DNA of 40,722 nt, taken from positions 1-40,722 of the forward strand of contig JAFUFL010000015.1 of the NCBI GenBank assembly GCA_017469935.1. Direction: 5' to 3'. Under the pieces are notes generated by a model. That model was given only the letters and a program-made list of their open reading frames with translations, searched no databases and had not been told where the DNA came from. Below are positions 7,541-16,715 of this stretch, one piece after another. The DNA comes from Lachnospiraceae bacterium (GTDB lineage Bacteria > Bacillota > Clostridia > Lachnospirales > Lachnospiraceae). Position 1 is the first letter of the stretch. Every line of letters starts with the position of its first letter. Position numbers and translations under genes: made by a program.

Positions 7541-8473
7541 ATGATTGATGTTTGTCTACTGGGATCGGGCGGAATGATGCCCCTTCCTTATCGCTTTCTC
7601 ACTTCCCTGATGGTGCGCTATAATGGCAGGAGCATCCTGATCGACTGCGGGGAAGGGACGCAGGTGGCGCTCAAGCGCAAGGGGTGGAGCCCCAAGCCCA
7701 TCGACGTGATCCTTTTCACGCACTATCACGCGGATCACATCAGCGGACTCCCGGGACTGCTCCTCACAATGGGCAACGCGGAGCGGACGGAGCCCGTCCT
7801 GATGGTGGGGGCCAAGGGCCTTGAAAGAGTGGTGAATTCGCTCAGGGTCATCGCGCCCGAGCTTCCCTTTGAGATCCGGTTCAAGGAACTCCGGGAGCCG
7901 GAGGAGTCCTTTAAGCTCCCCGGCGACAAGGATTTTACCATTCACGCCTACCGCGTGAACCACAACGTGACCTGCTACTGCTACGCCATGACGCTGGAGA
8001 GAGCGGGCAAGTTCGACGTCAAACGCGCGATGGCGCTGGACCTTCCCAAGCCCTACTGGGGAAGGCTCCAAAGAGGCGAAACTATTGAGACGGAAAACGG
8101 ACTGCTGACGCCGGACATGGTCCTGGGAGCCCCGCGCAAGGGCCTCAAGGTCGGCTACTGCACAGACACCCGCCCCTGCGAAGGCGCCGTGAAGGCGGCG
8201 GAAGGCGCGGACCTCTTCATCTGCGAGGGCATGTACGGCGAAGAGGACAAAATAGCGAAGGCGAAAGAGCACAAGCACATGACATTCTGCGAGGCGGCGC
8301 AGATCGCGAGAAAGGCAAAACCGGCCAGATTATGGCTCACGCACTACAGTCCGTCGCTGACCCATCCGGATGAATTCATGCCGGCCGTTCGGAAAATCTT
8401 CCCCGCGGCGGCGCCGGGCAAGGACGGAAAGAGCGCGGAGCTTCTATTTGAACAAGAGGAAGAAGATGGATAA
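7541..8473 (+). CDS. rnz: Ribonuclease Z-type metallo-beta-lactamase nuclease
   Basis: 310 residues. The zinc-binding motif [15 protein letters not shown] is near residues 65-80, preceded by [16 protein letters not shown], which is characteristic of tRNase Z. Later metal ligands appear in GYCTDTRP and in [10 protein letters not shown] near the C-terminus. RNase Z removes the 3' trailer from tRNA precursors lacking an encoded CCA. The usual HxHxDH motif is HYHADH, intact. AAGAGGT precedes the ATG. The stop overlaps the tsaD start (8466), so the two are coupled. A distant relative such as a general metal-dependent hydrolase is possible but less likely. Confidence 0.85.
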   Translation: MIDVCLLGSGGMMPLPYRFLTSLMVRYNGRSILIDCGEGTQVALKRKGWSPKPIDVILFTHYHADHISGLPGLLLTMGNAERTEPVLMVGAKGLERVVNSLRVIAPELPFEIRFKELREPEESFKLPGDKDFTIHAYRVNHNVTCYCYAMTLERAGKFDVKRAMALDLPKPYWGRLQRGETIETENGLLTPDMVLGAPRKGLKVGYCTDTRPCEGAVKAAEGADLFICEGMYGEEDKIAKAKEHKHMTFCEAAQIARKAKPARLWLTHYSPSLTHPDEFMPAVRKIFPAAAPGKDGKSAELLFEQEEEDG

Positions 8474-9488
8474 GGATATTGCTATTTTGGCTATAGAATC
8501 TAGCTGTGACGAGACAGCCGCTTCTGTAGTGGTGAACGGGAGGGATGTGCGCTCCAACGTGATCTCCTCCCAGATCGACATACACACACTGTACGGCGGC
8601 GTGGTGCCGGAGATCGCTTCGAGAAAGCACACGGAGCGGATCAACCAGGTGGTGCGCGCGGGCCTGTCCGAGGCGGGAATGACGCTGGCGGACATGGATG
8701 CCATCGCCGTGACTTACGGGCCCGGGCTGGTGGGACCGCTCCTGATCGGGGTGTCCGAGGCCAAGGCGCTCAGTTTCGCGACGGGGATCCCGCTGATCGG
8801 CGTGCACCACATCGAGGGGCATATCAGCGCCAACTACATTGCCAACAAGGACCTGGAGCCGCCTTTCGCCTGCCTGGTGGTCTCCGGAGGACACACGCAC
8901 CTGGTCCTTGTCAAGGACTATGGCGAGTATGAGATCCTGGGGAGGACCCAGGACGACGCGGCGGGCGAAGCTTTCGACAAGGTGGCGAGAGAGATCGGGC
9001 TGGGGTACCCGGGAGGTCCCAAGATCGACAAGGTCTCCAAAGAGGGAAATCCCGCGGCCATCGACTTCCCCAGAGGGAAAGTGGCCGGTTCGCGCTACGA
9101 CTTCAGCTTCAGCGGCATGAAGTCCTCGGTGCTCAACTATCTCAACACCTGCAAGATGAAGAACATCCGGATCTCGGTGCCGGATGTGGCGGCCTCCTTC
9201 CAGCAGGCGGTGGTCGACGTGCTGGTCTCCCACGCCATGTGGGCGGTGGACGAGTTCCATCTGACCAAGTTCGCACTGGCCGGCGGCGTGGCCTCCAACA
9301 GTGCGCTCAGAGCGGCCATGGAAAAAGCCTGTGCCGAAAGAAATGTGGAATTCTTCTGTCCGCCTCCGATCCTGTGCACGGACAACGCGGCCATGATCGG
9401 GAGCGCAGCATACTACGAATACATAAAAGGAGTCCGAAGCGGCCTGGATCTTAATGCAAAGCCCGGGCTTAGATTGGGGGAGAGATGA
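8466..9488 (+). CDS. tsaD: tRNA N6-adenosine threonylcarbamoyltransferase TsaD
   Basis: 340 residues from ATG 8466, with GAGGAAG just upstream; the frame is open further left but that part overlaps rnz and is not conserved. The family's landmarks are all present: [44 protein letters not shown], the metal-binding histidines in [50 protein letters not shown] and [14 protein letters not shown]. It is the catalytic subunit that transfers threonylcarbamoyl to A37. Its stop overlaps the ispD start by four bases. Confidence 0.96.
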   Translation: MDKDIAILAIESSCDETAASVVVNGRDVRSNVISSQIDIHTLYGGVVPEIASRKHTERINQVVRAGLSEAGMTLADMDAIAVTYGPGLVGPLLIGVSEAKALSFATGIPLIGVHHIEGHISANYIANKDLEPPFACLVVSGGHTHLVLVKDYGEYEILGRTQDDAAGEAFDKVAREIGLGYPGGPKIDKVSKEGNPAAIDFPRGKVAGSRYDFSFSGMKSSVLNYLNTCKMKNIRISVPDVAASFQQAVVDVLVSHAMWAVDEFHLTKFALAGGVASNSALRAAMEKACAERNVEFFCPPPILCTDNAAMIGSAAYYEYIKGVRSGLDLNAKPGLRLGER

Positions 9489-10318
9489 CAGGAAAAGTCA
9501 GAAAAGAACTGATCCATAATAATCAGACCCATAATAATCAGCCCCGAAATAATCAGATACAGCATAATCATACCGACGGGGAACAGAGGACAAAGGCGCG
9601 CGCCGACCGGTGCACAGCCATCCTCCTGGCAGCCGGCAAGGGACTGCGCATGGGCGGCAAGACCCGCAAACAGTTCATGGACGTCAGCGGAATGCCCCTC
9701 TTTACGTATTCCCTGCAGACCATGGACACTTGCGATATCATAACGGATATTGTGATCACGGTGCCGGAAGGCGATCAGGAGTACTGCAGGGAGACGATCG
9801 ACATCTGCGGGCTTGGCGGAAAGGTCCGCAAGATCGTGGTCGGCGGGCGCGAGAGGTGCTTCTCCGTGCATAACGCCCTGCAGGCGGTGGACTGGCCCTG
9901 CGATTATGCTTTTATTCACGATACGGCCCGTCCTTTCATCGAGGAGTCGACCATGGAGAGACTCTACGACGAGGTCCGCATCAACAAAGCCTGCGTCGCG
10001 GCCGTTCCCTCCAAGGACACGGTCAAAATATCGGATACCGAAGGCTTCGTCGTGCAGACGCCCAAGCGAATGAACGTCTGGATCGTGCAGACGCCGCAGG
10101 TATTTGACTTTGAGCTCATCAAGACGGCCCACGAGAAAATGGTGGAGCAGTACGACGAGCTGCTGAAAAAGGGCGTCATCATCACGGACGACGCCATGGT
10201 GGCGGAGACCTTTACCGGAAACAAGGTCAAGCTGGTAATGGCTTCTTACCGAAACATCAAGGTGACCTCTCCGGAGGATCTGGTCACCGTATTTGCCTAC
10301 ATGAAAGAGAAGAAGTGA
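9485..10318 (+). CDS. ispD: 2-C-methyl-D-erythritol 4-phosphate cytidylyltransferase (IspD) with repeat N-terminus
   Basis: 277 residues; usual IspD proteins are about 230. The enzyme makes CDP-methylerythritol in the non-mevalonate isoprenoid pathway. The catalytic domain begins near residue 38 with [20 protein letters not shown] (CTP-binding loop) and continues with [29 protein letters not shown] and [12 protein letters not shown]. The extra N-terminus (about residues 10-36) is a hydrophilic Asn/Gln/His stretch encoded by four copies of a 15-base repeat. No alternative start lies between the repeats and the domain with a better ribosome site, so the extension may be translated. ATG overlaps the tsaD stop. 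Confidence 0.93.
   Translation: MTGKVRKELIHNNQTHNNQPRNNQIQHNHTDGEQRTKARADRCTAILLAAGKGLRMGGKTRKQFMDVSGMPLFTYSLQTMDTCDIITDIVITVPEGDQEYCRETIDICGLGGKVRKIVVGGRERCFSVHNALQAVDWPCDYAFIHDTARPFIEESTMERLYDEVRINKACVAAVPSKDTVKISDTEGFVVQTPKRMNVWIVQTPQVFDFELIKTAHEKMVEQYDELLKKGVIITDDAMVAETFTGNKVKLVMASYRNIKVTSPEDLVTVFAYMKEKK
9515..9574 (+). repeat. Four tandem 15-base repeats in the ispD 5' end
   Basis: Units start at 9515, 9530, 9545 and 9560. The first two are CATAATAATCAGACC and CATAATAATCAGCCC; the third and fourth are degenerate. The period is a whole number of codons, encoding His-Asn-Asn-Gln-type pentads. Confidence 0.85.
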
Positions 10319-10338
10319 GCAGCTGAAAGCGAGGCAGT

Positions 10339-13300
10339 ATGGCATTTACACATCTGCACGTCCACACGGAGTATTCGCTGCTGGACGGCTCCAATAAGAT
10401 TAAAGAATATGTAAAGCGCGTCAAGGAACTCGGTATGGACAGCGCGGCGATTACCGATCACGGCGTCATGTACGGCGTGATCGATTTTTATAAAGCCTGC
10501 AAAGAGGCCGGGATCAAACCCATCATCGGCTGCGAGGTCTACGTGGCGCCCGGATCGAGGTTCGACAGGGAGCAGGGGGCGGGCGACGACCGCTACTATC
10601 ACCTGATCCTTCTGGCGGAGAACAACAAGGGCTACGCCAACCTGATGAAAATCGTGAGCCGCTCCTTCACGGAAGGGTACTATTACAAGCCCCGAGTCGA
10701 TGAGGAGCTTCTGCGCGAGTTCCATGAGGGGATCATCGCGTCCAGCGCCTGTCTGGCCGGCGAGATCGCCAGGAACATAGTCAGGGACGACCTGCAGGCC
10801 GCGGACAAGGCGGCCCTCAAATATCTGGATATCTTCGGACAGGGCAATTTCTTCCTGGAGCTGCAGGACCACGGATACCAGGACCAGCAGAAGGTGAACA
10901 TGGCGCTCATGGCCATGAGCAGGCGCCTGCGGATCCCCCTGATCGCGACGAATGACATCCACTATACGTACGCCGATGACGTGGAGGCGCACGATATTTT
11001 GCTGTGTATTCAGACGGGAAAGAAGCTGTCCGATGAGAACCGGATGCGCTATCCCGGCGGGCAGTTCTTCGTAAAAAGCGAGTCGGAGATGCGCGCCCTG
11101 TTTCCCTATGCGCAGGAAGCGCTGAACAACACGCACAAGATCGCGGACCGCTGCAACGTGGAGATCGAGTTCGGCGTCACCAAGCTCCCGCACTTCGAGG
11201 TGCCGGAAGGGTACGACTCCTGGACTTATCTGAACAAGCTCTGCGACGACGGCATGAAGGAGCGGTACCCGGACGACGACGGGACCCTCAGGCAGAGGCT
11301 GGAGTACGAGCTGAACACGATCCGCCAGATGGGGTACGTGGACTACTTCCTGATCGTCTGGGATTACATCAATTTCTCGCGGGAGCACGACATCATGGTC
11401 GGCCCCGGAAGAGGGAGCGCGGCGGGAAGCATAGTCGCCTACTGCCTGCACATCACGGACATCGATCCCATCAAATATAACCTCCTGTTCGAGCGATTCC
11501 TGAACCCGGAGCGCGTCTCCATGCCCGATATCGACGTGGACTTCGGCTTCGAGCGAAGGGGCGAAGTCATCGACTATGTCACGAACAAGTACGGGCGGGA
11601 TAAGGTCACGCAGATCATCACGTTCGGAACGCTGGCGGCCAAGGGCGTGATCCGGGACGTGGGGCGCGTTATGGACCTGCCTTACGGATTTGTGGATTCC
11701 ATCTCCAAGATGGTGCCCGCAGAGCTCAATATGACGCTGGACAAGGCCCTGGGGCAGAATCCGGAGCTGAGAAAGGCCTATGAAGAGGACGAGCGGATCG
11801 GAAAGCTCATCGACATGAGCCGGAAGCTGGAGGGACTGCCCAGGCACAGCTCCGTCCACGCGGCGGGCGTCGTCATCTGCTCGGAACCGGCGGAGGACCT
11901 GGTGCCCCTCGCCAGAGCGGCGGACGGATCGGTCACCACGCAGTTCACCATGACGACCATAGAGGAGCTGGGCCTTCTGAAAATGGACTTTCTGGGGCTG
12001 CGCACGCTCACGGTCATCCAGAACGCCGTAAACATGGCAAACCGCTCCATTGCGGAGGCGGGCGGCGTCTATCCCTCCTATGAGCCCTCCCTGGGCGGAG
12101 ACAGAGCGCGCGTGACGGAAAATCCCATCGGCTATCCCGTAAATCTGGCGAATCTCGATTACGCGGATCCGGCCGTATACACCTCGATCTCGACAGGCAG
12201 GACGGACGGCGTCTTCCAGCTTGAGTCCGGCGGCATGCAGGGATTCATGAAGGAACTTCACCCTGAGAGCTTCGAGGACATCATCGCGGGGATCTCGCTC
12301 TACCGGCCGGGGCCTATGGATTTCATTCCCAAGTACATATACGGAAAGAAAAACCCCGACAAGATCACCTATGACGCGAAGGAACTTGTCCCTATTCTTG
12401 AGCCCACATATGGGTGTATTGTGTATCAGGAGCAGGTCATGCAGATCGTGCGGGACCTCGGCGGCTACACGCTGGGGCGGAGCGACCTGGTGCGCCGCGC
12501 CATGTCCAAAAAGAAGCAGAAAGTCATGGAGCAGGAGCGCAAAAACTTCATCTACGGCAATCCCGAGGAGGGCGTGCCCGGGTGCGTTTCCAAGGGGATC
12601 GACGCCGCGGTGGCTTCCCATATCTATGACACAATGATGGACTTTGCCAAGTACGCCTTCAATAAGTCGCACGCGGCGTGCTACGCTGTGGTCGCCTACC
12701 AGACGGCCTGGCTGAAGTACTACTATCCCACGGAGTTCATGGCGGCCCTGATGACTTCCGTCATTGATTTTCCCAACAAGGTGGCGGGCTATATTTTGAC
12801 CTGCAGGAGTATGGGAATAAAGCTTCTGCCCCCGGACATCAACGAGGGAGAGGCGGGATTTTCGGTATCGGGCGGCGCCATCCGCTACGGACTGACCGCC
12901 ATCAAGGGCGTGGGACGGCCCGTGATCGACGCGGTGATCCGCGAGAGAAAGGAGCGGGGACCCTTCCGCGACCTGCACGACTTTTTGTCGCGCATGATCC
13001 TGGGAGAGCGCGAAGTCAACAAGAGGGTCATCGAGAACTTCATCAAGGCCGGCGCGCTGGACTGCCTGGGGGCGACCCGCAAGCAGCTGATGAGCGTCTA
13101 CATGCGGATGATGGACGATCTTGTGAGCTCCCGCAAGAACGATATGGCGGGGCAGATGTCGCTCTTCGACTTCGCGGACGAGGAGGACAAGCAGGACTAT
13201 GTCATCGCCATGCCCGACATAGGGGAGTATCCGACGGAGCTCAAGCTGGCGTTCGAGAAAGAGGTCCTCGGCATCTATGTCAGCGGCCATCCGCTGGAGG

Positions 13301-13872
13301 ACTACATGGGCCTGTGGAAGAGCCACATCACCAACCGCGTCTCCGATTTCCTCCTGGACGAGGAGACGAATACGACCAGGGTGCAGGACGGAAACAGAGC
13401 CGTGATCGGAGGCATGATCTCCGGCAAAAAAGTGAAATACACCAAGAACAACAAAGTCATGGCGTTTCTGGACGTGGAAGACATGACCGGCACTATGGAA
13501 GTCATCGTCTTTCCGAACACTTATGAGAAGGAGAGCGAGAAGCTCATAGAAGACGGCAAAGTATTCCTGAGCGGCAGAGTCTCCCTGGAAGAGGAGCGGG
13601 ACGGCAAGCTGATCTGCGAGAAAGTCATTCCTTTCGACGCGGTGCCCAGAAAGCTCTGGGTCCGCTTTGCGAATATGGACGACTACAGACAGGGAGCGGC
13701 GGACCTGCGCCGGATCATCGACGAGCACGGCGGACGGGACAAAGTAGTGATCTATATAGACAATCCCCGCCTGCGCAAGGAGCTCCCCGCCGGGCAGGGC
13801 GTACGGGCCGACGAGGCTCTTGTCAGAACGCTTTCGGCGCGCTTTGGCGAGAAGAATGTTATTCTGGCCTGA
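10339..13872 (+). CDS. dnaE: DNA polymerase III alpha subunit (DnaE)
   Basis: 1,177 residues. Domains in order: an N-terminal PHP domain (FTHLHVHTEYSLLDG, AITDHGVMYG, SSACLAGEIA); the polymerase core with GPGRGSAAGSIVAYCL and the catalytic aspartates in MPDIDVDFGFERR (about residues 395-405); RPGPMDFIPKYIYGKKNP; a helix-hairpin-helix region; and a C-terminal OB fold (VIGGMISGKKVKYTKNNKVM). It is the lagging-strand-type replicative polymerase of Firmicutes, expected beside a separate PolC. An insertion of roughly 35 residues near 570-605, before the VFQLESGGM motif, is longer than in relatives I know. The 3' end, including the stop, is partly duplicated downstream. Confidence 0.96.
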   Translation: MAFTHLHVHTEYSLLDGSNKIKEYVKRVKELGMDSAAITDHGVMYGVIDFYKACKEAGIKPIIGCEVYVAPGSRFDREQGAGDDRYYHLILLAENNKGYANLMKIVSRSFTEGYYYKPRVDEELLREFHEGIIASSACLAGEIARNIVRDDLQAADKAALKYLDIFGQGNFFLELQDHGYQDQQKVNMALMAMSRRLRIPLIATNDIHYTYADDVEAHDILLCIQTGKKLSDENRMRYPGGQFFVKSESEMRALFPYAQEALNNTHKIADRCNVEIEFGVTKLPHFEVPEGYDSWTYLNKLCDDGMKERYPDDDGTLRQRLEYELNTIRQMGYVDYFLIVWDYINFSREHDIMVGPGRGSAAGSIVAYCLHITDIDPIKYNLLFERFLNPERVSMPDIDVDFGFERRGEVIDYVTNKYGRDKVTQIITFGTLAAKGVIRDVGRVMDLPYGFVDSISKMVPAELNMTLDKALGQNPELRKAYEEDERIGKLIDMSRKLEGLPRHSSVHAAGVVICSEPAEDLVPLARAADGSVTTQFTMTTIEELGLLKMDFLGLRTLTVIQNAVNMANRSIAEAGGVYPSYEPSLGGDRARVTENPIGYPVNLANLDYADPAVYTSISTGRTDGVFQLESGGMQGFMKELHPESFEDIIAGISLYRPGPMDFIPKYIYGKKNPDKITYDAKELVPILEPTYGCIVYQEQVMQIVRDLGGYTLGRSDLVRRAMSKKKQKVMEQERKNFIYGNPEEGVPGCVSKGIDAAVASHIYDTMMDFAKYAFNKSHAACYAVVAYQTAWLKYYYPTEFMAALMTSVIDFPNKVAGYILTCRSMGIKLLPPDINEGEAGFSVSGGAIRYGLTAIKGVGRPVIDAVIRERKERGPFRDLHDFLSRMILGEREVNKRVIENFIKAGALDCLGATRKQLMSVYMRMMDDLVSSRKNDMAGQMSLFDFADEEDKQDYVIAMPDIGEYPTELKLAFEKEVLGIYVSGHPLEDYMGLWKSHITNRVSDFLLDEETNTTRVQDGNRAVIGGMISGKKVKYTKNNKVMAFLDVEDMTGTMEVIVFPNTYEKESEKLIEDGKVFLSGRVSLEEERDGKLICEKVIPFDAVPRKLWVRFANMDDYRQGAADLRRIIDEHGGRDKVVIYIDNPRLRKELPAGQGVRADEALVRTLSARFGEKNVILA

Positions 13873-13920
13873 GTAACGTTCGGCGCGCTTTGGTGAGAAG
13901 AATGTATCTTCACCTGAGCA
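13827..13920 (+). repeat. Duplicated 3' end of dnaE
   Basis: The last about 46 bases of dnaE including its TGA recur directly after it. TTCGGCGCGCTTTGG begins at 13833 and again at 13879, and both copies continue GAGAAGAATGT and end near CCTGAG. The second copy has diverged by substitutions and small indels. Confidence 0.85.
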
Positions 13921-13927
13921 AGACTAA

Positions 13928-13961
13928 TTGCATTGAAAGTGATAATGGGATAAAATAATAA
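13928..13961 (+). promoter_or_regulatory. Promoter region of pfkA
   Basis: Two overlapping solutions exist: TTGCAT (13928-13933), 17 bases, TAAAAT (13951-13956); or TTGAAA (13933-13938), 17 bases, TAATAA (13956-13961). Either places the start of transcription near 13963-13970, on an operator-like palindrome GACAATTTGTC (13963-13973). Confidence 0.65.
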
Positions 13962-14009
13962 GGACAATTTGTCTTTTATTGAATTCTTGAGGATGCGGAG
14001 GCACCGACT

Positions 14010-14978
14010 ATGGCTAAAGAAATCAAAAAAATTGGCGTATTGACCAGCGGAGGAGACTCGCCGGGCATGAATGCGGCGATCCGAGCGGTTGCCAGGGAAG
14101 CTATGTACAATAAGTGCAAAGTAATCGGAATTCAGAGAGGATACAAGGGACTTCTGAATGAAGAGTTCAAGGAAATGAAGTCCGTCGACGTATCCGGCAT
14201 CATTCAGCAGGGCGGAACTATTCTCGGTACAGCAAGATGCCCCGAATTTAAGGAAGAAGAAGTACAGCAGAAGGCTGCGGATATCTGCAGAGCACACGGA
14301 ATTGACGGAATCGTTGTCATCGGCGGCGACGGCTCTTACCGCGGCGCGCAGGCTCTTTCCCGTCACGGCATCAACACGATCGGTATTCCCGGCACAATCG
14401 ACCTTGACATCACCTGCACGGACTACACGATCGGTTTTGATACAGCTGTCAACACCGCTATGGAAGCGATCGACAAGGTCAAGGATACTTCTTCCTCTCA
14501 CGAGAGATGCAGTATCATCGAGGTCATGGGCCGCCATGCGGGCTATATCGCACTCTGGTGCGGTGTCGCCAACGGCGCGGAAGACATTCTGCTTCCCGAG
14601 AAATATGACTATGACGAGCAGAAGATTGTCGATCACATCATCTTCAACAGACGGCTCGGCAAGAAGCACCACCTGATCATCAACGCGGAAGGCATCGGTC
14701 ACTCCACTTCCATGGCGAGAAGGATCGAGGCCGCGACCGGCGTCGAGACCCGCGCGACGATCCTGGGCTACATGCAGAGAGGCGGATCTCCCACATGTAA
14801 GGACCGTTACTACGCATCCGTAATGGGCGCGTATGCATCGGACATTCTGGTACAGGGAAAGACAAACCGCGTAATCTGCTACAGAAACGGCCAGTTTGTC
14901 GACCTGGACATCGAGGAAGCGCTCGCAATGACCAAGAATATCTCCGAATACGAGTACCAGATCAGCCAGCGCATCTGA
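14010..14978 (+). CDS. pfkA: ATP-dependent 6-phosphofructokinase (PfkA)
   Basis: 322 residues, standard length. It phosphorylates fructose 6-phosphate in glycolysis. GVLTSGGDSPGMNAAIRA forms the ATP-binding start; GGDGSYRGAQ carries the glycine typical of ATP-using rather than pyrophosphate-using enzymes; GTIDLDITCTDYTIGF holds the catalytic aspartates; SSHERCSIIEVMGRHAGYIA and GYMQRGGSPTCKDR complete the active site. The classical TIDND motif reads TIDLD here; both aspartates are kept and only the middle asparagine is changed, which I believe is common in this bacterial family. It has its own promoter and terminator, so it is a single-gene unit. Confidence 0.95.
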   Translation: MAKEIKKIGVLTSGGDSPGMNAAIRAVAREAMYNKCKVIGIQRGYKGLLNEEFKEMKSVDVSGIIQQGGTILGTARCPEFKEEEVQQKAADICRAHGIDGIVVIGGDGSYRGAQALSRHGINTIGIPGTIDLDITCTDYTIGFDTAVNTAMEAIDKVKDTSSSHERCSIIEVMGRHAGYIALWCGVANGAEDILLPEKYDYDEQKIVDHIIFNRRLGKKHHLIINAEGIGHSTSMARRIEAATGVETRATILGYMQRGGSPTCKDRYYASVMGAYASDILVQGKTNRVICYRNGQFVDLDIEEALAMTKNISEYEYQISQRI

Positions 14979-14999
14979 TCTTTTAACATGCAGCATTTG

Positions 15000-15033
15000 C
15001 AGGCCGGGCGAGAAGTCGCCCGGCCTGTTTTTT
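15000..15033 (+). terminator. Rho-independent terminator after pfkA
   Basis: CAGGCCGGGCG (15000-15010) pairs perfectly with CGCCCGGCCTG (15017-15027) across a 6-base loop and is followed by TTTTTT. Confidence 0.93.
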
Positions 15034-15085
15034 GGAAGCCGCACCTGACATACCGGAATTAACAATTTTGATAACAGAGGGAAGT

Positions 15086-15880
15086 ATGATAGAGAAAATT
15101 ACATCAGCGACAAATCCCAGAATAAAAAGGCTGACAGCCCTGCGCAAAAAGGCAAAGAGCAGAAGAGAGGAACAGGCCTTCATAATAGAAGGGGAACGTC
15201 TCTACAGAGATACTCCGAGAGAGTTTCTGAAAGAAATCTATATGACGGAAGAGTTTCTTGAACAGAAGCTCGGCGGGGCCGCGCAGGAGAACATCACGAT
15301 CATCACTCCCCAGATCATGCAGAAAATCTCTGATACGGACACTCCTCAGGGAGTGCTCTGCGTTGCGAAGATGCCTTCTTATGACAGAGAAGATTTGCTG
15401 GGCGACGAGAAGAAAGGAAATCCTCTTCTGCTGATTCTTGAGAACATACAGGACCCCGGAAATCTCGGGACCATGATGCGGACGGCAGAGGCGGCCGGCG
15501 TAACAGGCGTCCTGATGAGCCGGGATACAGTGGACCTCTTCAATCCCAAGACAGTAAGGGCGACCATGAGCGCAATTTTCCGTGTTCCGTTCCTGTATAC
15601 CGATGACCTGGTCGGGGAGATTAAGAGGCTTCAGACAGAAAACGGCATTGCCGTGTATGCGGCGCACCTGCGGGCGAGTAAGCCATACGATGAGGCTGAT
15701 TGTACAGGAGCCTGTGCTTTTCTGATCGGAAATGAGGGGAACGGATTGACCGATGAAGCCGCAGACGCGGCGACGGCGCGCGTTCACATTCCCATGCAGG
15801 GAAACATTGAGTCTCTCAATGCGGCGATGGCGGCGGGAATCCTACTGTTCGAGGGAGCCAGGCAGAGAAGAAAAAGCTGA
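15086..15880 (+). CDS. TrmH/SpoU-family RNA 2'-O-methyltransferase
   Basis: 264 residues from ATG 15086, preceded by GAGGGAAG; the frame is open from 15032 but that would begin inside the pfkA terminator. An N-terminal substrate-binding domain (ITSATNPRIKRLTALRKKAK, AFIIEGERLY) is followed by the trefoil-knot methyltransferase: ILENIQDPGNLGTMMRTAEA, FNPKTVRATMSAIFRVPF, LIGNEGNGLTDEAADAA and VHIPMQGNIESLNAAMAAGI, all SAM-binding motifs of the SPOUT superfamily. It likely methylates a ribose in 23S rRNA, as RlmB-like relatives do; the exact nucleotide cannot be told. Confidence 0.9.
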   Translation: MIEKITSATNPRIKRLTALRKKAKSRREEQAFIIEGERLYRDTPREFLKEIYMTEEFLEQKLGGAAQENITIITPQIMQKISDTDTPQGVLCVAKMPSYDREDLLGDEKKGNPLLLILENIQDPGNLGTMMRTAEAAGVTGVLMSRDTVDLFNPKTVRATMSAIFRVPFLYTDDLVGEIKRLQTENGIAVYAAHLRASKPYDEADCTGACAFLIGNEGNGLTDEAADAATARVHIPMQGNIESLNAAMAAGILLFEGARQRRKS

Positions 15881-15945
15881 GCTGCGGGCTCCAAAAGATT
15901 CTATGATTGCGGATTCCATATGGACATTCTTCACAAGAATCTGAC

Positions 15946-15973
15946 TTGCAAGTTCGTTTGTATATGCTATATT
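15946..15973 (+). promoter_or_regulatory. Putative promoter of the nfeD-SPFH pair
   Basis: TTGCAA (15946-15951), a 16-base spacer and TATATT (15968-15973), with a TG one base before the -10 (extended -10). It lies in the 206-base gap before nfeD; the rest of that gap shows no other feature. Confidence 0.55.
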
Positions 15974-16070
15974 GTAAATATTCAGCAAGAATATCGGTTA
16001 GCCGTGAAATGCCTGCTGAATGATTCGAGATATGAAAGGATGCACTTAACCGGACGATTTGTCTATGGCC

Positions 16071-16078
16071 AAAGGAGG
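16071..16078 (+). promoter_or_regulatory. Shine-Dalgarno that decides the nfeD start
   Basis: AAAGGAGG lies 8 bases before TTG 16087. It overlaps the GTG at 16078, ruling that codon out, and lies too far from ATG 16099. Confidence 0.7.
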
Positions 16079-16086
16079 TGGTTTTA

Positions 16087-16551
16087 TTGTCACTTAGTAT
16101 GACACAATTCTGGCTGATCGCCATAGCACTGCTTTTGCTTATAGAGTTTGCGACATCGACGCTGACGACGATCTGGTTTGCCGGAGGGTCGCTGCTCGCA
16201 CTCTTGTGCGCAGTGGTGGGCGGACCGGTATGGCTGCAGGTGGCAGTGTTTCTTGTCGGATCCACAGTTCTGTTACTGCTGACAAGGCCCATAGCCGTCA
16301 AAATATTGCACAAAGGGACCGTCGCAACGAATGCGGACAGCCTGATCGGGCAGGAAGCCGTTGTCACACAGAAGATCGACAACCTGCACAGCACGGGAGC
16401 AGTAAAGATCAACGGACAGGAGTGGACGGCCCGCTCTGTTGTCCAGGAGCATGTGATCGACGTAGATGAGGTCGTCATGGTAAGGGCGATCGAGGGCGTC
16501 AAGCTGATCGTGGGAAAACGGATCGACAGCCCGGGTGCTTCTGTGGACTAA
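16087..16551 (+). CDS. NfeD-family membrane protein
   Basis: 154 residues from a TTG start. The N-terminal half holds two to three membrane segments (FWLIAIALLLLIEFATSTLT; IWFAGGSLLALLCAVVGG; LQVAVFLVGSTVLLLL). The C-terminal half is a small beta-barrel (OB-type) domain: LIGQEAVVTQKIDNLHSTGA, VKINGQEWTARS, VIDVDEVVMVRAIEGVKLIV. This is the short NfeD form, which works beside an SPFH/stomatin partner in membrane microdomains; that partner is the next gene. The 3' end with its stop is duplicated downstream. Confidence 0.88.
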   Translation: MSLSMTQFWLIAIALLLLIEFATSTLTTIWFAGGSLLALLCAVVGGPVWLQVAVFLVGSTVLLLLTRPIAVKILHKGTVATNADSLIGQEAVVTQKIDNLHSTGAVKINGQEWTARSVVQEHVIDVDEVVMVRAIEGVKLIVGKRIDSPGASVD

Positions 16552-16632
16552 TGTAACCGGAAAACGGACCGACAGCCCGGGTGCTTCTGTGGACTAATGT
16601 AACCGGAAAACGGATCGGCAGCCCTGAGACGT
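16513..16632 (+). repeat. Tandem 46-base repeat at the nfeD 3' end
   Basis: Copies begin at 16513 and 16559, with a partial third at 16605. The period is exactly 46 bases; copies one and two differ by about one base. Each complete unit contains the last codons of nfeD, its TAA stop and a TGTAACC tail. Confidence 0.93.
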
Positions 16633-16715
16633 CCGAAGAATAACTGAAAACCCCGCCACCACAGGCGGCTGGCATATAAAAATCATTCATTTAAGAAAGA
16701 AAAGAGGTAATAATT

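Noticed and set aside
10297-13728. Open frame of 1,143 codons on the minus strand opposite dnaE
   Set aside because: It mirrors dnaE codon usage in GC-rich DNA; the product has no recognisable domain and no ribosome site, while dnaE is unmistakable.
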